A program made the translations under genes and the position numbers. Of a DNA stretch of 64,000 bases, positions 34,085 to 44,941 are shown piece after piece; the stretch's first letter is position 1; every line of letters starts with the position of its first letter. The stretch is from assembly GCA_019454045.1 (NCBI GenBank), contig SKCR01049656.1, positions 62,001 to 126,000 on the forward strand, read 5' to 3'. The notes beneath the pieces are model-generated. The model saw only the letters and a program-made list of their open reading frames with translations. It had not been told where the DNA came from and searched no databases. The stretch comes from Zanthoxylum bungeanum. Lineage: Eukaryota; Streptophyta; Magnoliopsida; Sapindales; Rutaceae.

Positions 34085-34609
34085 TGTTGGTAAAAGAAAA
34101 TCGCCCTAAGACAGACGGGTCAATGAGGGACAAAAAGCAATTAGGGCGAACAGGTACCACACCACAGGACGACGAAAGGAAGAGCGGTCAGGACGGTTAC
34201 CATGCGCTACAGTTAATCCCACGACCTAGCGGTTAGGCCGTAACCATCCACGATCTGGCAGTTTTCACGAAGAACTCAGCAGTTAGACGCATGATCTAGC
34301 AGTTACAAGAACTCAGCAACACTAGACGTATGGTCCAACGGTTGCAATTATGAGACGGGGGAGGTCGTGGACCAAGAAAAGCGAAACCGTTCAAGCGGTT
34401 AACAGAGACTCGCTATAAAAAAGCTCAAGCGTGGGAAGAAAAAGAACAAATGAAGGCTCATTATGAGCATTTTATTTTTATTTTCGTAGCTTTGTAATCC
34501 ATAAACTGTAACTTGTGTGCTTGTGCCCCTTGGAGGCTTATTCACTTAATCAAACACCACTTTCTGGGATTTTGTCTCAGAATGTTTGAACCTTACACGT
34601 TCTTTGACA
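34085..34609 (+). repeat. 3' LTR of the Tat-like gypsy element
   Basis: It starts TGTTGGTAAAAG and probably ends TTCTTTGACA. A TATA-like box CTATAAAAAA at about 34413 sits upstream of an expected transcript start, and AGCTTTGTAATCC further on suits a polyadenylation region. No partner LTR is in the window. Confidence 0.55.
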
Positions 34610-34626
34610 AAAAATTGTGCAAATAT

Positions 34627-34833
34627 TATTAAATGAGAATAGTCCCCAGAAGCGTGACTTGATGGTGTAATGTGTATGGCTCAGAATCTGACCTTCAAGT
34701 CATAGGTTTGAATCCAGAGAATACGTTTCTTATAAGAGCTTAGGACAGCTGGGGGTTTTACCTACTTAAACCTGGAAGAGGTGGTTTGACGATGAGGTTT
34801 CCAACGATTAAAAAAAAATATTAAATGAGAATA
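34627..34833 (+). mobile_element. tRNA-derived SINE with 15-bp target-site duplication
   Basis: The SINE body is 34642-34818. It has an A-box-like TGACTTGATGG (about 34656), a B box GGTTTGAATCC (34705-34715), and an A-rich 3' tail (34810-34818). It is flanked by perfect copies of TATTAAATGAGAATA (34627-34641 and 34819-34833). Pol III box order and spacing, A tail and long TSD are the complete SINE signature. Its sense strand is plus. Confidence 0.85.
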
Positions 34834-34915
34834 AGTTAGTCCTTTTATTTTATGTAAATGGCAATAAAGAATAAAACTATGAACAAATAGAGGAAAATTT
34901 TACTGGGGCTTCAAT

Positions 34916-35851
34916 TAGGGATGTCAATTTTGTCGATAAATAATCAAATCAGTAATCTCCTGTAGCATTTGGTAAGTATTTTACCTAGTCTAGTGCGGTT
35001 TTGATAATTTAAAACAATATCCGCTGTGGGTTTAATAAATAATTAAATTCCAGCTGACTGTTTTTTTTTTTAAAGTAATTCCAGCTGATATTTACTAAAC
35101 TTGCAATCGCATTTTTTTAAAATCTTTTTTATATTTGAAGTATAAATCAATTATTTATGGAGAAGGATCTCAGGCAATTTGAAGATCTTGTTTTGGTTTG
35201 TGGAAGAATTATTAATTTAGGTGCAAGTGTATAATTTTATTGTCTTTTTATTTTTCTTTATTAACTTGCATATGATATGCAGATTCTTCTAAAAAAAATT
35301 AGAAAGTAGCGATTCTTTGAAGATAAGGATATCGTTGATGAGGCAAGGATCTTTCCCTGACAGCATGAAGTATCTCAAGTAGTCATGTTTATTGTAATTT
35401 TGTATTTTTATTTATAACTAAAACATATTAATTTTAATCATTATTGTAGGAACATCTTGGATTAATGCTAATGTCATTAGTGAATGAAATTAAAATTTTT
35501 AATTCTTGTTCTTTTAACATAAGTGCAATATATTTTTTGGTTAAAATATTTGTATATTTTCATAATCAATTAGAAAATTTATGTTTGATAAATGTGTATT
35601 TATTTAATATTAACATTTTACTTTTATCATTTACATTTGTTAATGTATTTTTATAATATTAATGTTTACCATTTAAAAACCCCTAAAAAAAACCATTAGA
35701 TACTAATACGGGTTTAATAATAAGCGTAAATTTGCCAAGCCGTAATGGAATATAAATATGCAGGTTTGATAATTTATTTTATAAAAAGATGTGAAATTGA
35801 AATTGAAAAATGTGCACAAACCATACCAACACCCCACTAGTACCATCTCTA
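34916..35851. mobile_element. hAT-like non-autonomous element
   Basis: The ends are TAGGGATG and, inverted, TAGAGATG. Flanks are GCTTCAAT (34908-34915) and GCTACAAC (35852-35859), 6 of 8 matching. The interior is AT-rich without coding capacity. This fits a decayed hAT derivative, but the ends are short and imperfect. Confidence 0.45.
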
Positions 35852-35859
35852 GCTACAAC

Positions 35860-37744
35860 TTCAAGCCTTTACCACACATATCAAGTAGTCACCAAACCAC
35901 CGCACGTCAACATAAAGATAAGGTAAGAATTCCAATCGCACGTTAATATAAGAAAAGAATTTGTATTACAATCGTAGGCGTATATCATACTCTAAACCGA
36001 GAGGCACATCGCCATAAAAATGAGACTCGAGACGAGAGATGCAGATCTCATATACACGAGACGTATATTTAAATACATCATTAACTTGTAAATGTAAAAA
36101 AAAAAAAAATAGATAGTAATATTTTGACATTTATTCTCTTTTTATATTACTTCAAACTTGTCCAATTCATAATACTTGACAAAATATACATAGTACAAAA
36201 ACTTCAAATTCAAGAAAATAATAAAAATAAACGTAATTAAAAAGTATAGTCAAAAAAAAAATCATCTTTATATTCTTAACAAAATATGCATAGTTCAAGT
36301 TTAAGAAAATGAAAAATAACCCGTATTAAAAAAACATCTACTTGAAAAAAAAGAACTGTAAAAGGAAAAAACAGAAATGTAAAAGAAAGAATCGTAAGTA
36401 AAGAAAATGGGAAAAAAAAATGAAAGAATCTTAACTGGAAAAAAAAATAAAAATAAAACAGAACTATAAAAGAAAAAATACAAATGTAAAAGAAAGAATC
36501 ATAAATAAAGAAAATGAAAAAAAATAAAGAAATAAACAAAATTGAAAAAAAAAATAATAAAAAGACAAAAAAAGGTAAAACCATGATACGTAGGCCTCTT
36601 GAAGCATCACGTCTTGTTGCGCTTCACGTCGCCTCTTAGACGTCGTGACGCTGATGCACATCAAAGACGCGCCTAAGTACACCTCTAACAACACTGCTCT
36701 AAACGATTTCCACGGTTTTAAAAGTTTTCGTTTTTCTATTTTTATGAAGTGGAATACAAATAATTTTCCCTAAATTAAATTAAAAGGATCATTTGTATAT
36801 TTTTTTTCACATGGAAATATAATAATTTCCTTTGTTTTTTTTTCCCCTGAAATCTCAGAACTGCCCAGAATTATTAGCACAGGTTCAAATATATATCTAC
36901 TAAACACGAAAGTATTGACTCGATCAACAAACTAGCTTACTCAAGGTTTCTGAACACGGTAACGGCCAAATCGTACAATCCTTAAAAGTATTTTTCTTGT
37001 TCTCATTTGACCCAAATTTGGTTACTCCCATACAAACTGCCTATAGCCACAACCTCCAGGCTATTCTCAAAAAAGCTTCAAAATTACTCATTTAAAACAA
37101 AATTTGGTTCACAAAAGGAAGATAGTAAACTTAACATACTAATAAGAGAGATCTCTTATAATTATCTCCCTGTCTAAGCTATGCAGCTCCCAGGTTTGAT
37201 ACATAAATTCATCACCAAGAGTTAGCCCCCCTCATAATCACCACTCAATTCTATCTAAACAATAAATGCAAAAAACCTACATACATTTTCTGAGACAAGA
37301 TAGAAAAAGATATTAATTACTGATAGCTTAAAAAAATTATTTTCACTGCCAACAACAAAAAAAAAAAAAAAAAAAAAAAACCCAAGTATAATAGCTATAA
37401 GCAAATTTGCCAAATGGCGTCTGCATACATTGACACGCAAGTCTTCCTGCCTATGACAATCGTCTAATTTTTAAAAAACCCTTTTGGCTATTCTTGTTTA
37501 TGAACAACTAACAAGAATAGCCCGAGTCAAAATTCTCAAATTGTTATTACATGGGAAATCAATAATCAACTAAATAAAGGAGAAAAGAAAAAGGCATAAA
37601 GCCCAAGAAGTACCCAGCACAAACCAATAATTGGAAACTTTAACTATTCATTTGGTATCTTACCTTTTAGCTGCCGATATGAAAATGAATCAAAAGGATG
37701 AGCAGAAAATTGGTTGAACAATTCTTCCTGATTCAGCAAATGGC
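35860..37744. other. AT-rich spacer and COPA 3' flank
   Basis: No gene was seen. Homopurine/homopyrimidine sequence at about 36340-36580 yields Phe-rich spurious frames. A run of 24 A lies at 37357-37380. The part next to 37744 is probably the 3' untranslated region of the COPA gene on the minus strand. Confidence 0.6.
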
Positions 37745-40700
37745 TCATCGAATCTGGGTAGGAGAACAGAGCAACCCAGAAGCATCTACCCCAACAACTG
37801 CAAGATCACACACTGTACAGAGCTGTCCTTCCTGACTAAGAACAAACCGGGAAGTACAGTATGGGCAAGAGACATCCTTCTGTCCTCGGTAGATTGGCAC
37901 ATATGTTGCTCCACAAGTGACAAATGGGTTTCTAAAATCATAATTCAGCTGTGTGGCGTCCGTCATATTCCTCTCTGCCGCCGCTGCAGCACTTGTCTGG
38001 CAGTCTTTGCTTGGTTCTCAATCGTGGGGTTTGTCTCCAACAACCGCCTGGCAAAGTTAGCCGCAGTAGCAAGGTTCCTATTCTTGAAGCAGACAGTCAT
38101 TGCATTTAGCAAGGCTAACCGTAAGTGAGGCATTTGAAGGTTGCAGTGGGTGAAGTAGGCAGCAAGCTCCTGCTGACGTATCGGATCATCTCTGAGTTCC
38201 CTTCTCTTAAGCTCCATTTGCAGACCAAGGACATACTCCTTGACAATAGTAATTAACTCCTTAACTTCGTCAACTTCCCTCCTCGAGTCGACCACAATCA
38301 AAGGAATAGTATGAAGAATGCTAAGAAAGAGGCGGAGGGCCTCAGTAAATTTCCCAGTTGTTGTGGCCTTGTAACTAGCCTTAAGCTTCTCTTCAACTGT
38401 GAGAAATTAAATACAAGTGCAGGTGGTCCTCTCACATTCGGGCTGGCAGACTCATTCCATCCTCGTTCAACCGCCAGTGATATCACTGGAGCCGATGAGA
38501 ATGCACGTACATAAGTATGACTCCCTGAGTGAAGATCAAGAAACAGGGATTTCAAAGGAGCAAAATTTCTTATTCCAAGTTGCCTGTTCAACAACCGCAT
38601 TGCAGTATCAAAATTGCCGGCTGCTGCATGCTCAGCGGCAAGGGACGATTTCTGGATCCAAATCTGGCTTACAGGCATACCAGGAGTTGGTGCCACAAAA
38701 ACTGAAGATCGAGCATGGACAGAAGCCTTGGGTGTATCTGCCTCAGGGGGAAGCTCCAGATCATCAAGGTCCCATCCTCCTTCCTCTTCATTTTCTTCAG
38801 CCCATTCCCCATCTTCCAAGATTGCAGCAACATCCCCATTTTGTAAACCATCCACATCAACCATATCAAGTTCCTCACCCCAATCACCCTCAACAGCCTC
38901 TTCCTCTTCATCCACAGCACCCCTTCCAATATTATCCAGCCCACCTTCAAAGATGCCCTTCATGACTCTTAAAAGAGGCCAATCACCACTACACATAACA
39001 GGAGCTGGGGGCATCAAAAGGGAAGGTGTTTTTCCCTCTGGCACAGATGGAACATTTTCTCCCAACTCAGCTTCTAGTCGTTCAGCAACATCTTGCAGCC
39101 CATGAACAGAAGCAGTAATGTAAGCAAGTGGCAAATGACCTGCATTCTCCAGGATCTTTACGCGTTCTTTGACATCACCAAGATACAAGGCATTATGAAA
39201 TTGACCCATGACATCATTCTTAACCTCAGCTATTTTAAGCATCTTGGACAGCTTATCCATGTTGCCAGTTATGAGATAAAGAAAAGACAACCTCTCAAAA
39301 TTTTTGGTCCTCTGATAAGCATATTCCACAATGCCTGCATTACCCTGGCGAAGAGCCTCCACCCCCAATCTATACCAGTGATCTTTCTCATCAATCTCCT
39401 TAGCTGATGCAACTGCAATTTGAATGTTCCCGCTCTCCAAAGCCAAGTTAAATCGAGTTCTTTCATCTTTCACAAAATGGAGAGCAACTTCAGGGAAGCC
39501 CTTTTGCTGCAGATAAGCAATCATTGCCTGCCCACAAAGCTGCGAGTTCCTTATCATGCTCATGACATGGTCATATCTCTTCCTCAATAGAGATAGTTTG
39601 AAAATGTATTCTGTTGCATCAATAACTATAGCCCTGTTCTTCCCATCCCGATCCAAGCAAAAGATGGTATTTCCAGAAACCTTAGTTATATAGATTGGGA
39701 CATCAAGGGTTCTAATTATCCCACTGTCTCCATTTGGGAGGCAGTATTTGATATGATTTAAAGTCGTGTAAATGAAAACACCATTGTCATCCCAGGCTCC
39801 GCTCTTTACACGGATTGTCTCATGAAGAGTACACTGGTGTACAAGCTTCTTATTAGCAATGATAATGGCATGTTTGCTGAGCAAGGCAACATTCTCCATG
39901 TCATTAGACCATACAACATACTTTACAAAAGGAGTCTGCAGATCACCAAGAACTAGCCTCTGCTGGAGATCAAATATAACCACTCTATCCTCAGCCCGAC
40001 ACAGCAAGTTACCAGTTCCAGCATAGAAAATTGCATCAGCAGCAATTGGAAGAATGCTCTTTTTAACAACCTCATTCTTTAGATTCTTGACCAATACTTG
40101 GTTGCTGCTTTTGTCAAGCACAGCAAACCTATTCCGGGCAATAAAAATTGCCGAACCTCCAAGACCTTTCTTTGCATCTTGCACACTATCACCCCTAACA
40201 ATGCTGTCTTTAGGTGTGACATACAACTCATAAGATCCCCCATCCACATCTGAGCAAATAAGAACAGCATTTTCTGTAGGACTGTAAGAAAGAGTCCTTG
40301 GACTTTGATTCAAGCTCGTAGAGCCAGGTCGCCGAATTGGAATGACTTGAGTGTCTTTTTGAGATGAAAACTCATAATACCGCAAAAAGCGATCCTTGGC
40401 ATAAAACAGAGAATCACCACTCACTGCAAAGGCAGGTCGTTCCCTCTCCAGCTTAAAGACAATCATGCCACTATCATGACCTGCTGCCAAAAGATTCATT
40501 TCAGGGTGTGACGCTAGAATCCAGAATCTGTCATGCTCACGGCGGAAAGTTTGAACTCCAGTTCGTTTTGTTACATCCCATACACGGATGCTTTTATCCT
40601 CAGAATTAGATACAATTATGTCCTGTTTGGCATGGAACATAACACAGGACACGTTATTCATGTGCCCCCTCAAAGTGTCCACTTCCCAAGCCTTAGTTTC

Positions 40701-42523
40701 TGGACAATAAATGAAAGAAAAAAGATTCAGTTTAGTAACTGGGTTTATCAGTAGTAATAAGACATGAGAAGACCAAAGATGTGGGAATCATTAGGGAATC
40801 TGACTATTTTGGTCACCAAATAATATTAAAGTAGCTTGCTTTTAACTACTACAGTTATTGTAAAGTACAACTCACATTCAGAAAAAAGTGTTCAGAATTA
40901 TTTGATCCATCAAAGTGTATATCTTATGCCCTTAAAAAAAGAAAAGAAAAAAACTATTTAATAGCAATTATGAAACTCTGAGAACTTACTATCAGTGTAA
41001 AAACTAAAAAGTGGCCAACCCACTTGATTGTCAAAGTGACCCTAATTACTATTGTAAAGACTAGCAAAGAAAGATGAATAAAAAACATAGGATTCATAGT
41101 TACCATTCATGCGCCATAATTTAACTTGACGATCATCTGCTCCCGAGACAATGAGAGGAAGGGTGGGATGGAATGCTGCCCAGTTGACTCCCCGGTCATG
41201 ACCTTCCAAGACATATTTAACAACAGCATCAACGCCACCAAACAGATCAGTGTTCATCTGACTCAACCGCAGAATGTCATCTGCAGGAGACACTGTCTTC
41301 TTCCTCAGGGCACCGATATCCCAAACGCGAACAGTTTGATCTAGAGAGGCTGACACAACAAGGTCTTCTTTAGGGTGGAATGAGGCACACATGACATAAT
41401 GATTGTGTCCCGTCAAAACGATATACAAGTACGTGACTGCCAGTTCCATATGCGGATGGTCTGATCATCACTGGCACTCACGATCCAGGGGTACTCATGA
41501 TGAAACTGCACCGTACGGATGTAATCAAGGTGTCCAAGAAGTGTAAATAGACACCTATGCAACTTGTAGTTCCAAACTTTGATCTTGTAATCATCCCCTA
41601 CAGAAGATAGCAAGTTATATTACATGCATTGCATTTTTTTAAATTAAAAAGAGAAACAACAGAATGACTACCGCATACGGAACTCTTTCTACTGTGTAAG
41701 TGTCACACTAAGAAGATAATAGAAGACATAAGACTCCAATTTCAACAAGATCTACAAACTCAGAAGTTTCTACTAGTTTACCCACCTAAAATCATATGAC
41801 ATGCATAATTCAACCAAAAAATGTACTCCATAATCAATGATTCAATTTAAAATGAATGAAGCCAGCCAACTTGGCAGATAAAGACTCTGGATCAACATAC
41901 CACAAACATGAAGATTAGCCATTAGGATCCTATCTTCTGAGTAAAACAGAATCTTCTTTTAAAATTTATGATGATAAAAAAGAACCATAAAGTCTATTCA
42001 ATTGGCTTTGAATTAGACACTCAAGTTAGATCTAGTGTATATAATTATTTAATTCAAGCGCTTTCAAAATTACAGACAAAGATCCATAAAAAAAATTAGA
42101 TATCAAATTATAAATACATAATCATTCGCAAACATGAAATAAAAACTCCACTCAACAGATCCCAAGTAACATGGCTTGCATTTTCTTTTATACCCCTAGA
42201 TCTAACCAAATTCAACATTAAGCCACTAATAGAACCAATACCAGATCTCTTGCAACCAAAAATCAACTGACAAATGAAACAAACAACAACATTGTAAACA
42301 GACAATCGTATTTACCTCCGGAGACGAACAAGGGCTGTGATTTGTGAAAATGAACGCCACGAACAGGGCCATCATGCTCATCAAACCGGTCAATGAGAGT
42401 CCCCATACGATAGTCCCATAGCTGGATCACACCACTGTGAAGACTCGCAAGGATCCATGGTCTCTTACTATGGAAACTAAGTCCCTTCACTCTATTACTC
42501 TTCGTCTCAAATTTGGTCAACAT
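37745..42523 (-). CDS. COPA: Coatomer subunit alpha (alpha-COP), with three frame breaks
   Basis: Alpha-COP is the largest COPI coat subunit and drives vesicle budding at the Golgi and retrieval to the ER. Exons are 42523-42316 (starts [14 protein letters not shown]), 41597-41104 and 40699-37745; donors CGGAG|GTAAAT and GAATG|GTAACT and acceptors CTGTAG and GTCCAG keep frame. The first ~300 residues are WD40 repeats ([39 protein letters not shown]). The coatomer WD-associated region follows ([20 protein letters not shown]), then an acidic linker ([15 protein letters not shown]) and the C-terminal COPI domain with CPYC and CTVC pairs. Expected total is about 1215 residues, the family size. Frame is lost by one base at about 41420, at about 38393 (after FNFSQL) and at about 37980 (before [10 protein letters not shown]). 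Everything else is highly conserved. Either these are assembly indels or the copy is a young pseudogene. Confidence 0.92.
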
Positions 42524-43060
42524 CTTCTCCAATCAAATCAAGCAACACCGAAATCTAATCTAACCAAAACAAAAACGAAACAAACAATTTCAATCAAAAC
42601 GCACAATAACAATTTTCATAATTAAAACTGCAGGGATGCCTCGTTTGGTTCCTTAAATAAAACTATTATCTAGTCTCACTAACCGACGCGTTTATTTGCA
42701 AAATTAAGAACAGATCTTCAAGTAATAAATAACTAAGAACGGCAACAAGAGCCAATACGATGTCGTATTTGGAGTCAATGATTTTAAGGCATGAAACTAA
42801 AAGCAACGGAAACAAATGAATTGAATTACGCTTAGATCTAGCAAGATCGAAAGCATTTTAATAAAAGAATTCGAGAATTACAAAAGAATTTACCTCAGAT
42901 CTGACGATCAGTATGTGGAAATGAACATGGATATGAACATGAAATGATCAACGGCATATGATTGGTTATTGTATCTGCGAGTGACGATCAGCGGTTCGAG
43001 ATTTGTAAATTTGTAAGAGAGAGATTTTTTAGATCCAGAGAGAGTGAGGGTTTCTTTGTT
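42524..43060 (-). promoter_or_regulatory. COPA 5' untranslated region with a probable leader intron
   Basis: A donor CTGAG|GTAAATTC at 42894 and acceptor CCCTGCAG ending at 42628 define a likely intron (42894-42628) in the leader. The splice to 42627 leaves about 100 bases before ATG 42523. Leader introns are common in plant housekeeping genes. The transcript start was not located; it should lie near or above 42980. Confidence 0.55.
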
Positions 43061-43074
43061 TTATAATTAGTTTA

Positions 43075-43100
43075 CTCTCTCTCTCTCTCTCTCTCTCTCT
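43075..43100. repeat. (CT)13 microsatellite in the COPA promoter region
   Basis: A perfect CT run, i.e. (GA)n in gene sense, followed by further GAGAGAGAG at 43115-43128. Such GA/CT tracts are frequent in plant core promoters and bind GAGA-type factors. Confidence 0.85.
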
Positions 43101-44941
43101 GAGATCCGAGTCTGATAGAGAGAGAGTGTTGGGACACGGAGGGTATTTTTGTTATTTACAAGGATACCGTCGGTAAAACAATCGGAAAATTTAGTAACTC
43201 TTTTCAAAAAATTTAATAGTAATTTGATTGTATTTTAAATACAATTTTTGAGGTTTGAAAAAATTGTTCACTCAATTAATAAAAGTTTAAAATTTGGGTC
43301 TTTGATATGGAAAGATTTTTTTTTTTAAATGTTAAATTATCTATAATATATTATTTAATTTCTCTCATAATATAACTTAAAAAACAATTGTCCAATAAGG
43401 TAAATTTTCATTTTTAATAGAAGCTTACACTCACAACCAATCACTTAAAACATTTTTCAAAAATTCTAATACTAAAAGCTCTATTAATAAAAGATCTATT
43501 TGAAGAAATTTTATTTAAAAAATTATACCAGACAAGTCCTTAAGAAATTTTTTTTCGGAAATTATAATATTTACTCTTAAAGATTGAATTATATATGAAA
43601 ATGCTCCAAACTTTTAAACGAGTTTAAATTTATATTCAAAATTTCGGTTAATATACTACTTTACACTTTTATACTTTTATGTGTGATATTGTTATTTATA
43701 AGGGCACCTTCGATAGAAGAATATGAAAATTTAAAAAAAAAAATCTTTTTGAAATTATCATTTTTACACTTGAAAATTAGATTAGGCATAAAAATACTCA
43801 AAATAAATTGAATAAGTTTGATTTTACACATAAAATTTCGATTAGGATACTAATTTACACTCTTTAGGTGTAAATTAATTTTCTAACTAAAACAATATAG
43901 GTGTGATTATTATATTGATTGAAATTTTGGATATAAAATTGAACCTAAAAAATCTATATTAATATATTGATTGAAATTTTGATTTTTGAATATAAAATTG
44001 AATTTATTTAAAATATTTAGATATTTCTTACTTAAACCAATAAAAAAAATGATAGTTTCCCATTCTAAATTAGTTCAATATTCGAAAATACAAAATTATT
44101 AGTTATTTGTTAATGTTATTATAGTCGTCAACTATAATACTGACCGTTAGATTGAAATTTGGTGGTGATATATTGGGCGGTGTGTGATAGTGGGCAAGCA
44201 AGATGGATTGTGGGAGCCAATTAACGGTCTAAATTACACTACTTGTGTCACGAACAACGCATTATGCACCTGTTTGATTTATTCGGATATTCGGGAGTTT
44301 CATTTTCAAAGAAAATGCAAAATCCCGTGAAATGTGTGTTGTAAATTGAATTGACAAATGTATTTTCAATTAATTTAATTTAATTTAATTTGGCAGAGTC
44401 ATTAAACTGAATTAAATTTAGTTGACTATGCAGCAGCTTTCTGCATGGAGAGACTGATCGTTCTCCTCCTTCATAATTTATATATGCTGAAAGAAAAATT
44501 TTACAATGTTGATAATTTAATAATATCTTATTATATGTGTTAAATATAAAAAAATTATAAAATAAATTATAATTTTATTTAATATAATCGCACATGTCAT
44601 ATCTTTATTAGTCATGATACCGCATCATCCATATTTATATTGTACTTAGCCAAGAAAAAAAATATTTATATATTACATACAAGTTCAGAATAAATATACA
44701 AACATTCCAGTAAATACCGCTGCAAAGAAACCCTCTATGTTTCAAGTAACAAGAACATTTCTACAAATTTTAGCTGCCATGGAATGCTGAAGATATATAG
44801 ATATATCGGCTCTCAAGTCGAGTATTTTTGTCTTTCATTGTCTGAATCAAAAGGAAAAAAATTCTCTCTGTGCCTGCAAATCAAGAGTACCTTAAAATGT
44901 GGAATGCACCTACAATTCTGTACAGGTTACTGTGGCTTTCC
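43101..44941. other. Spacer between COPA and the plastid-protein gene
   Basis: AT-rich, with no gene seen. Two decayed direct repeats about 540 bp apart share a word set: TTTTTGTTATTTACAAGG / ATTGTTATTTATAAGG near 43148 and 43688, and AATTTCGG or AATTTCGATTA with TTTACAC near 43640 and 43845. The right end (44700-44941) is probably the 3' UTR of the next gene. Confidence 0.5.

Larger units (their letters stand above)
18859..34609 (+). mobile_element. Tat-like Ty3/gypsy remnant (3' part) carrying an antisense PMD gene; split by Copia-1
   Basis: Once the Copia-1 insertion (21141-33411) is removed, a continuous stretch 18859-21140 plus 33412-34609 remains. Its right end has a purine tract TTTGAGGGACAAT followed by an LTR starting TGTTGGTAAAAG at 34085, which is the 3' end of a plus-strand gypsy element. 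Inside, on the opposite strand, is a plant-mobile-domain gene. Extra antisense genes between pol and the 3' LTR are known in the Tat group of plant gypsy elements. The 5' part, including gag-pol, is missing. The Tat assignment is an inference. Confidence 0.55.

Noticed and set aside
34656..34715. A tRNA gene, from the A- and B-box-like words
   Set aside because: No cloverleaf or acceptor stem; the A tail and long TSD show a SINE.
35465..35656. Short hydrophobic frame of 63 codons
   Set aside because: Lies in the AT-rich interior of the hAT-like element; composition explains it.
36276..36694. Phe-rich frames that look like membrane proteins
   Set aside because: Low-complexity A/T-rich DNA with no conserved motif or gene context.
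38311..39407. Plus-strand open frames of 67-182 codons
   Set aside because: They lie opposite COPA exon 3, whose minus-strand protein is clearly the real one.
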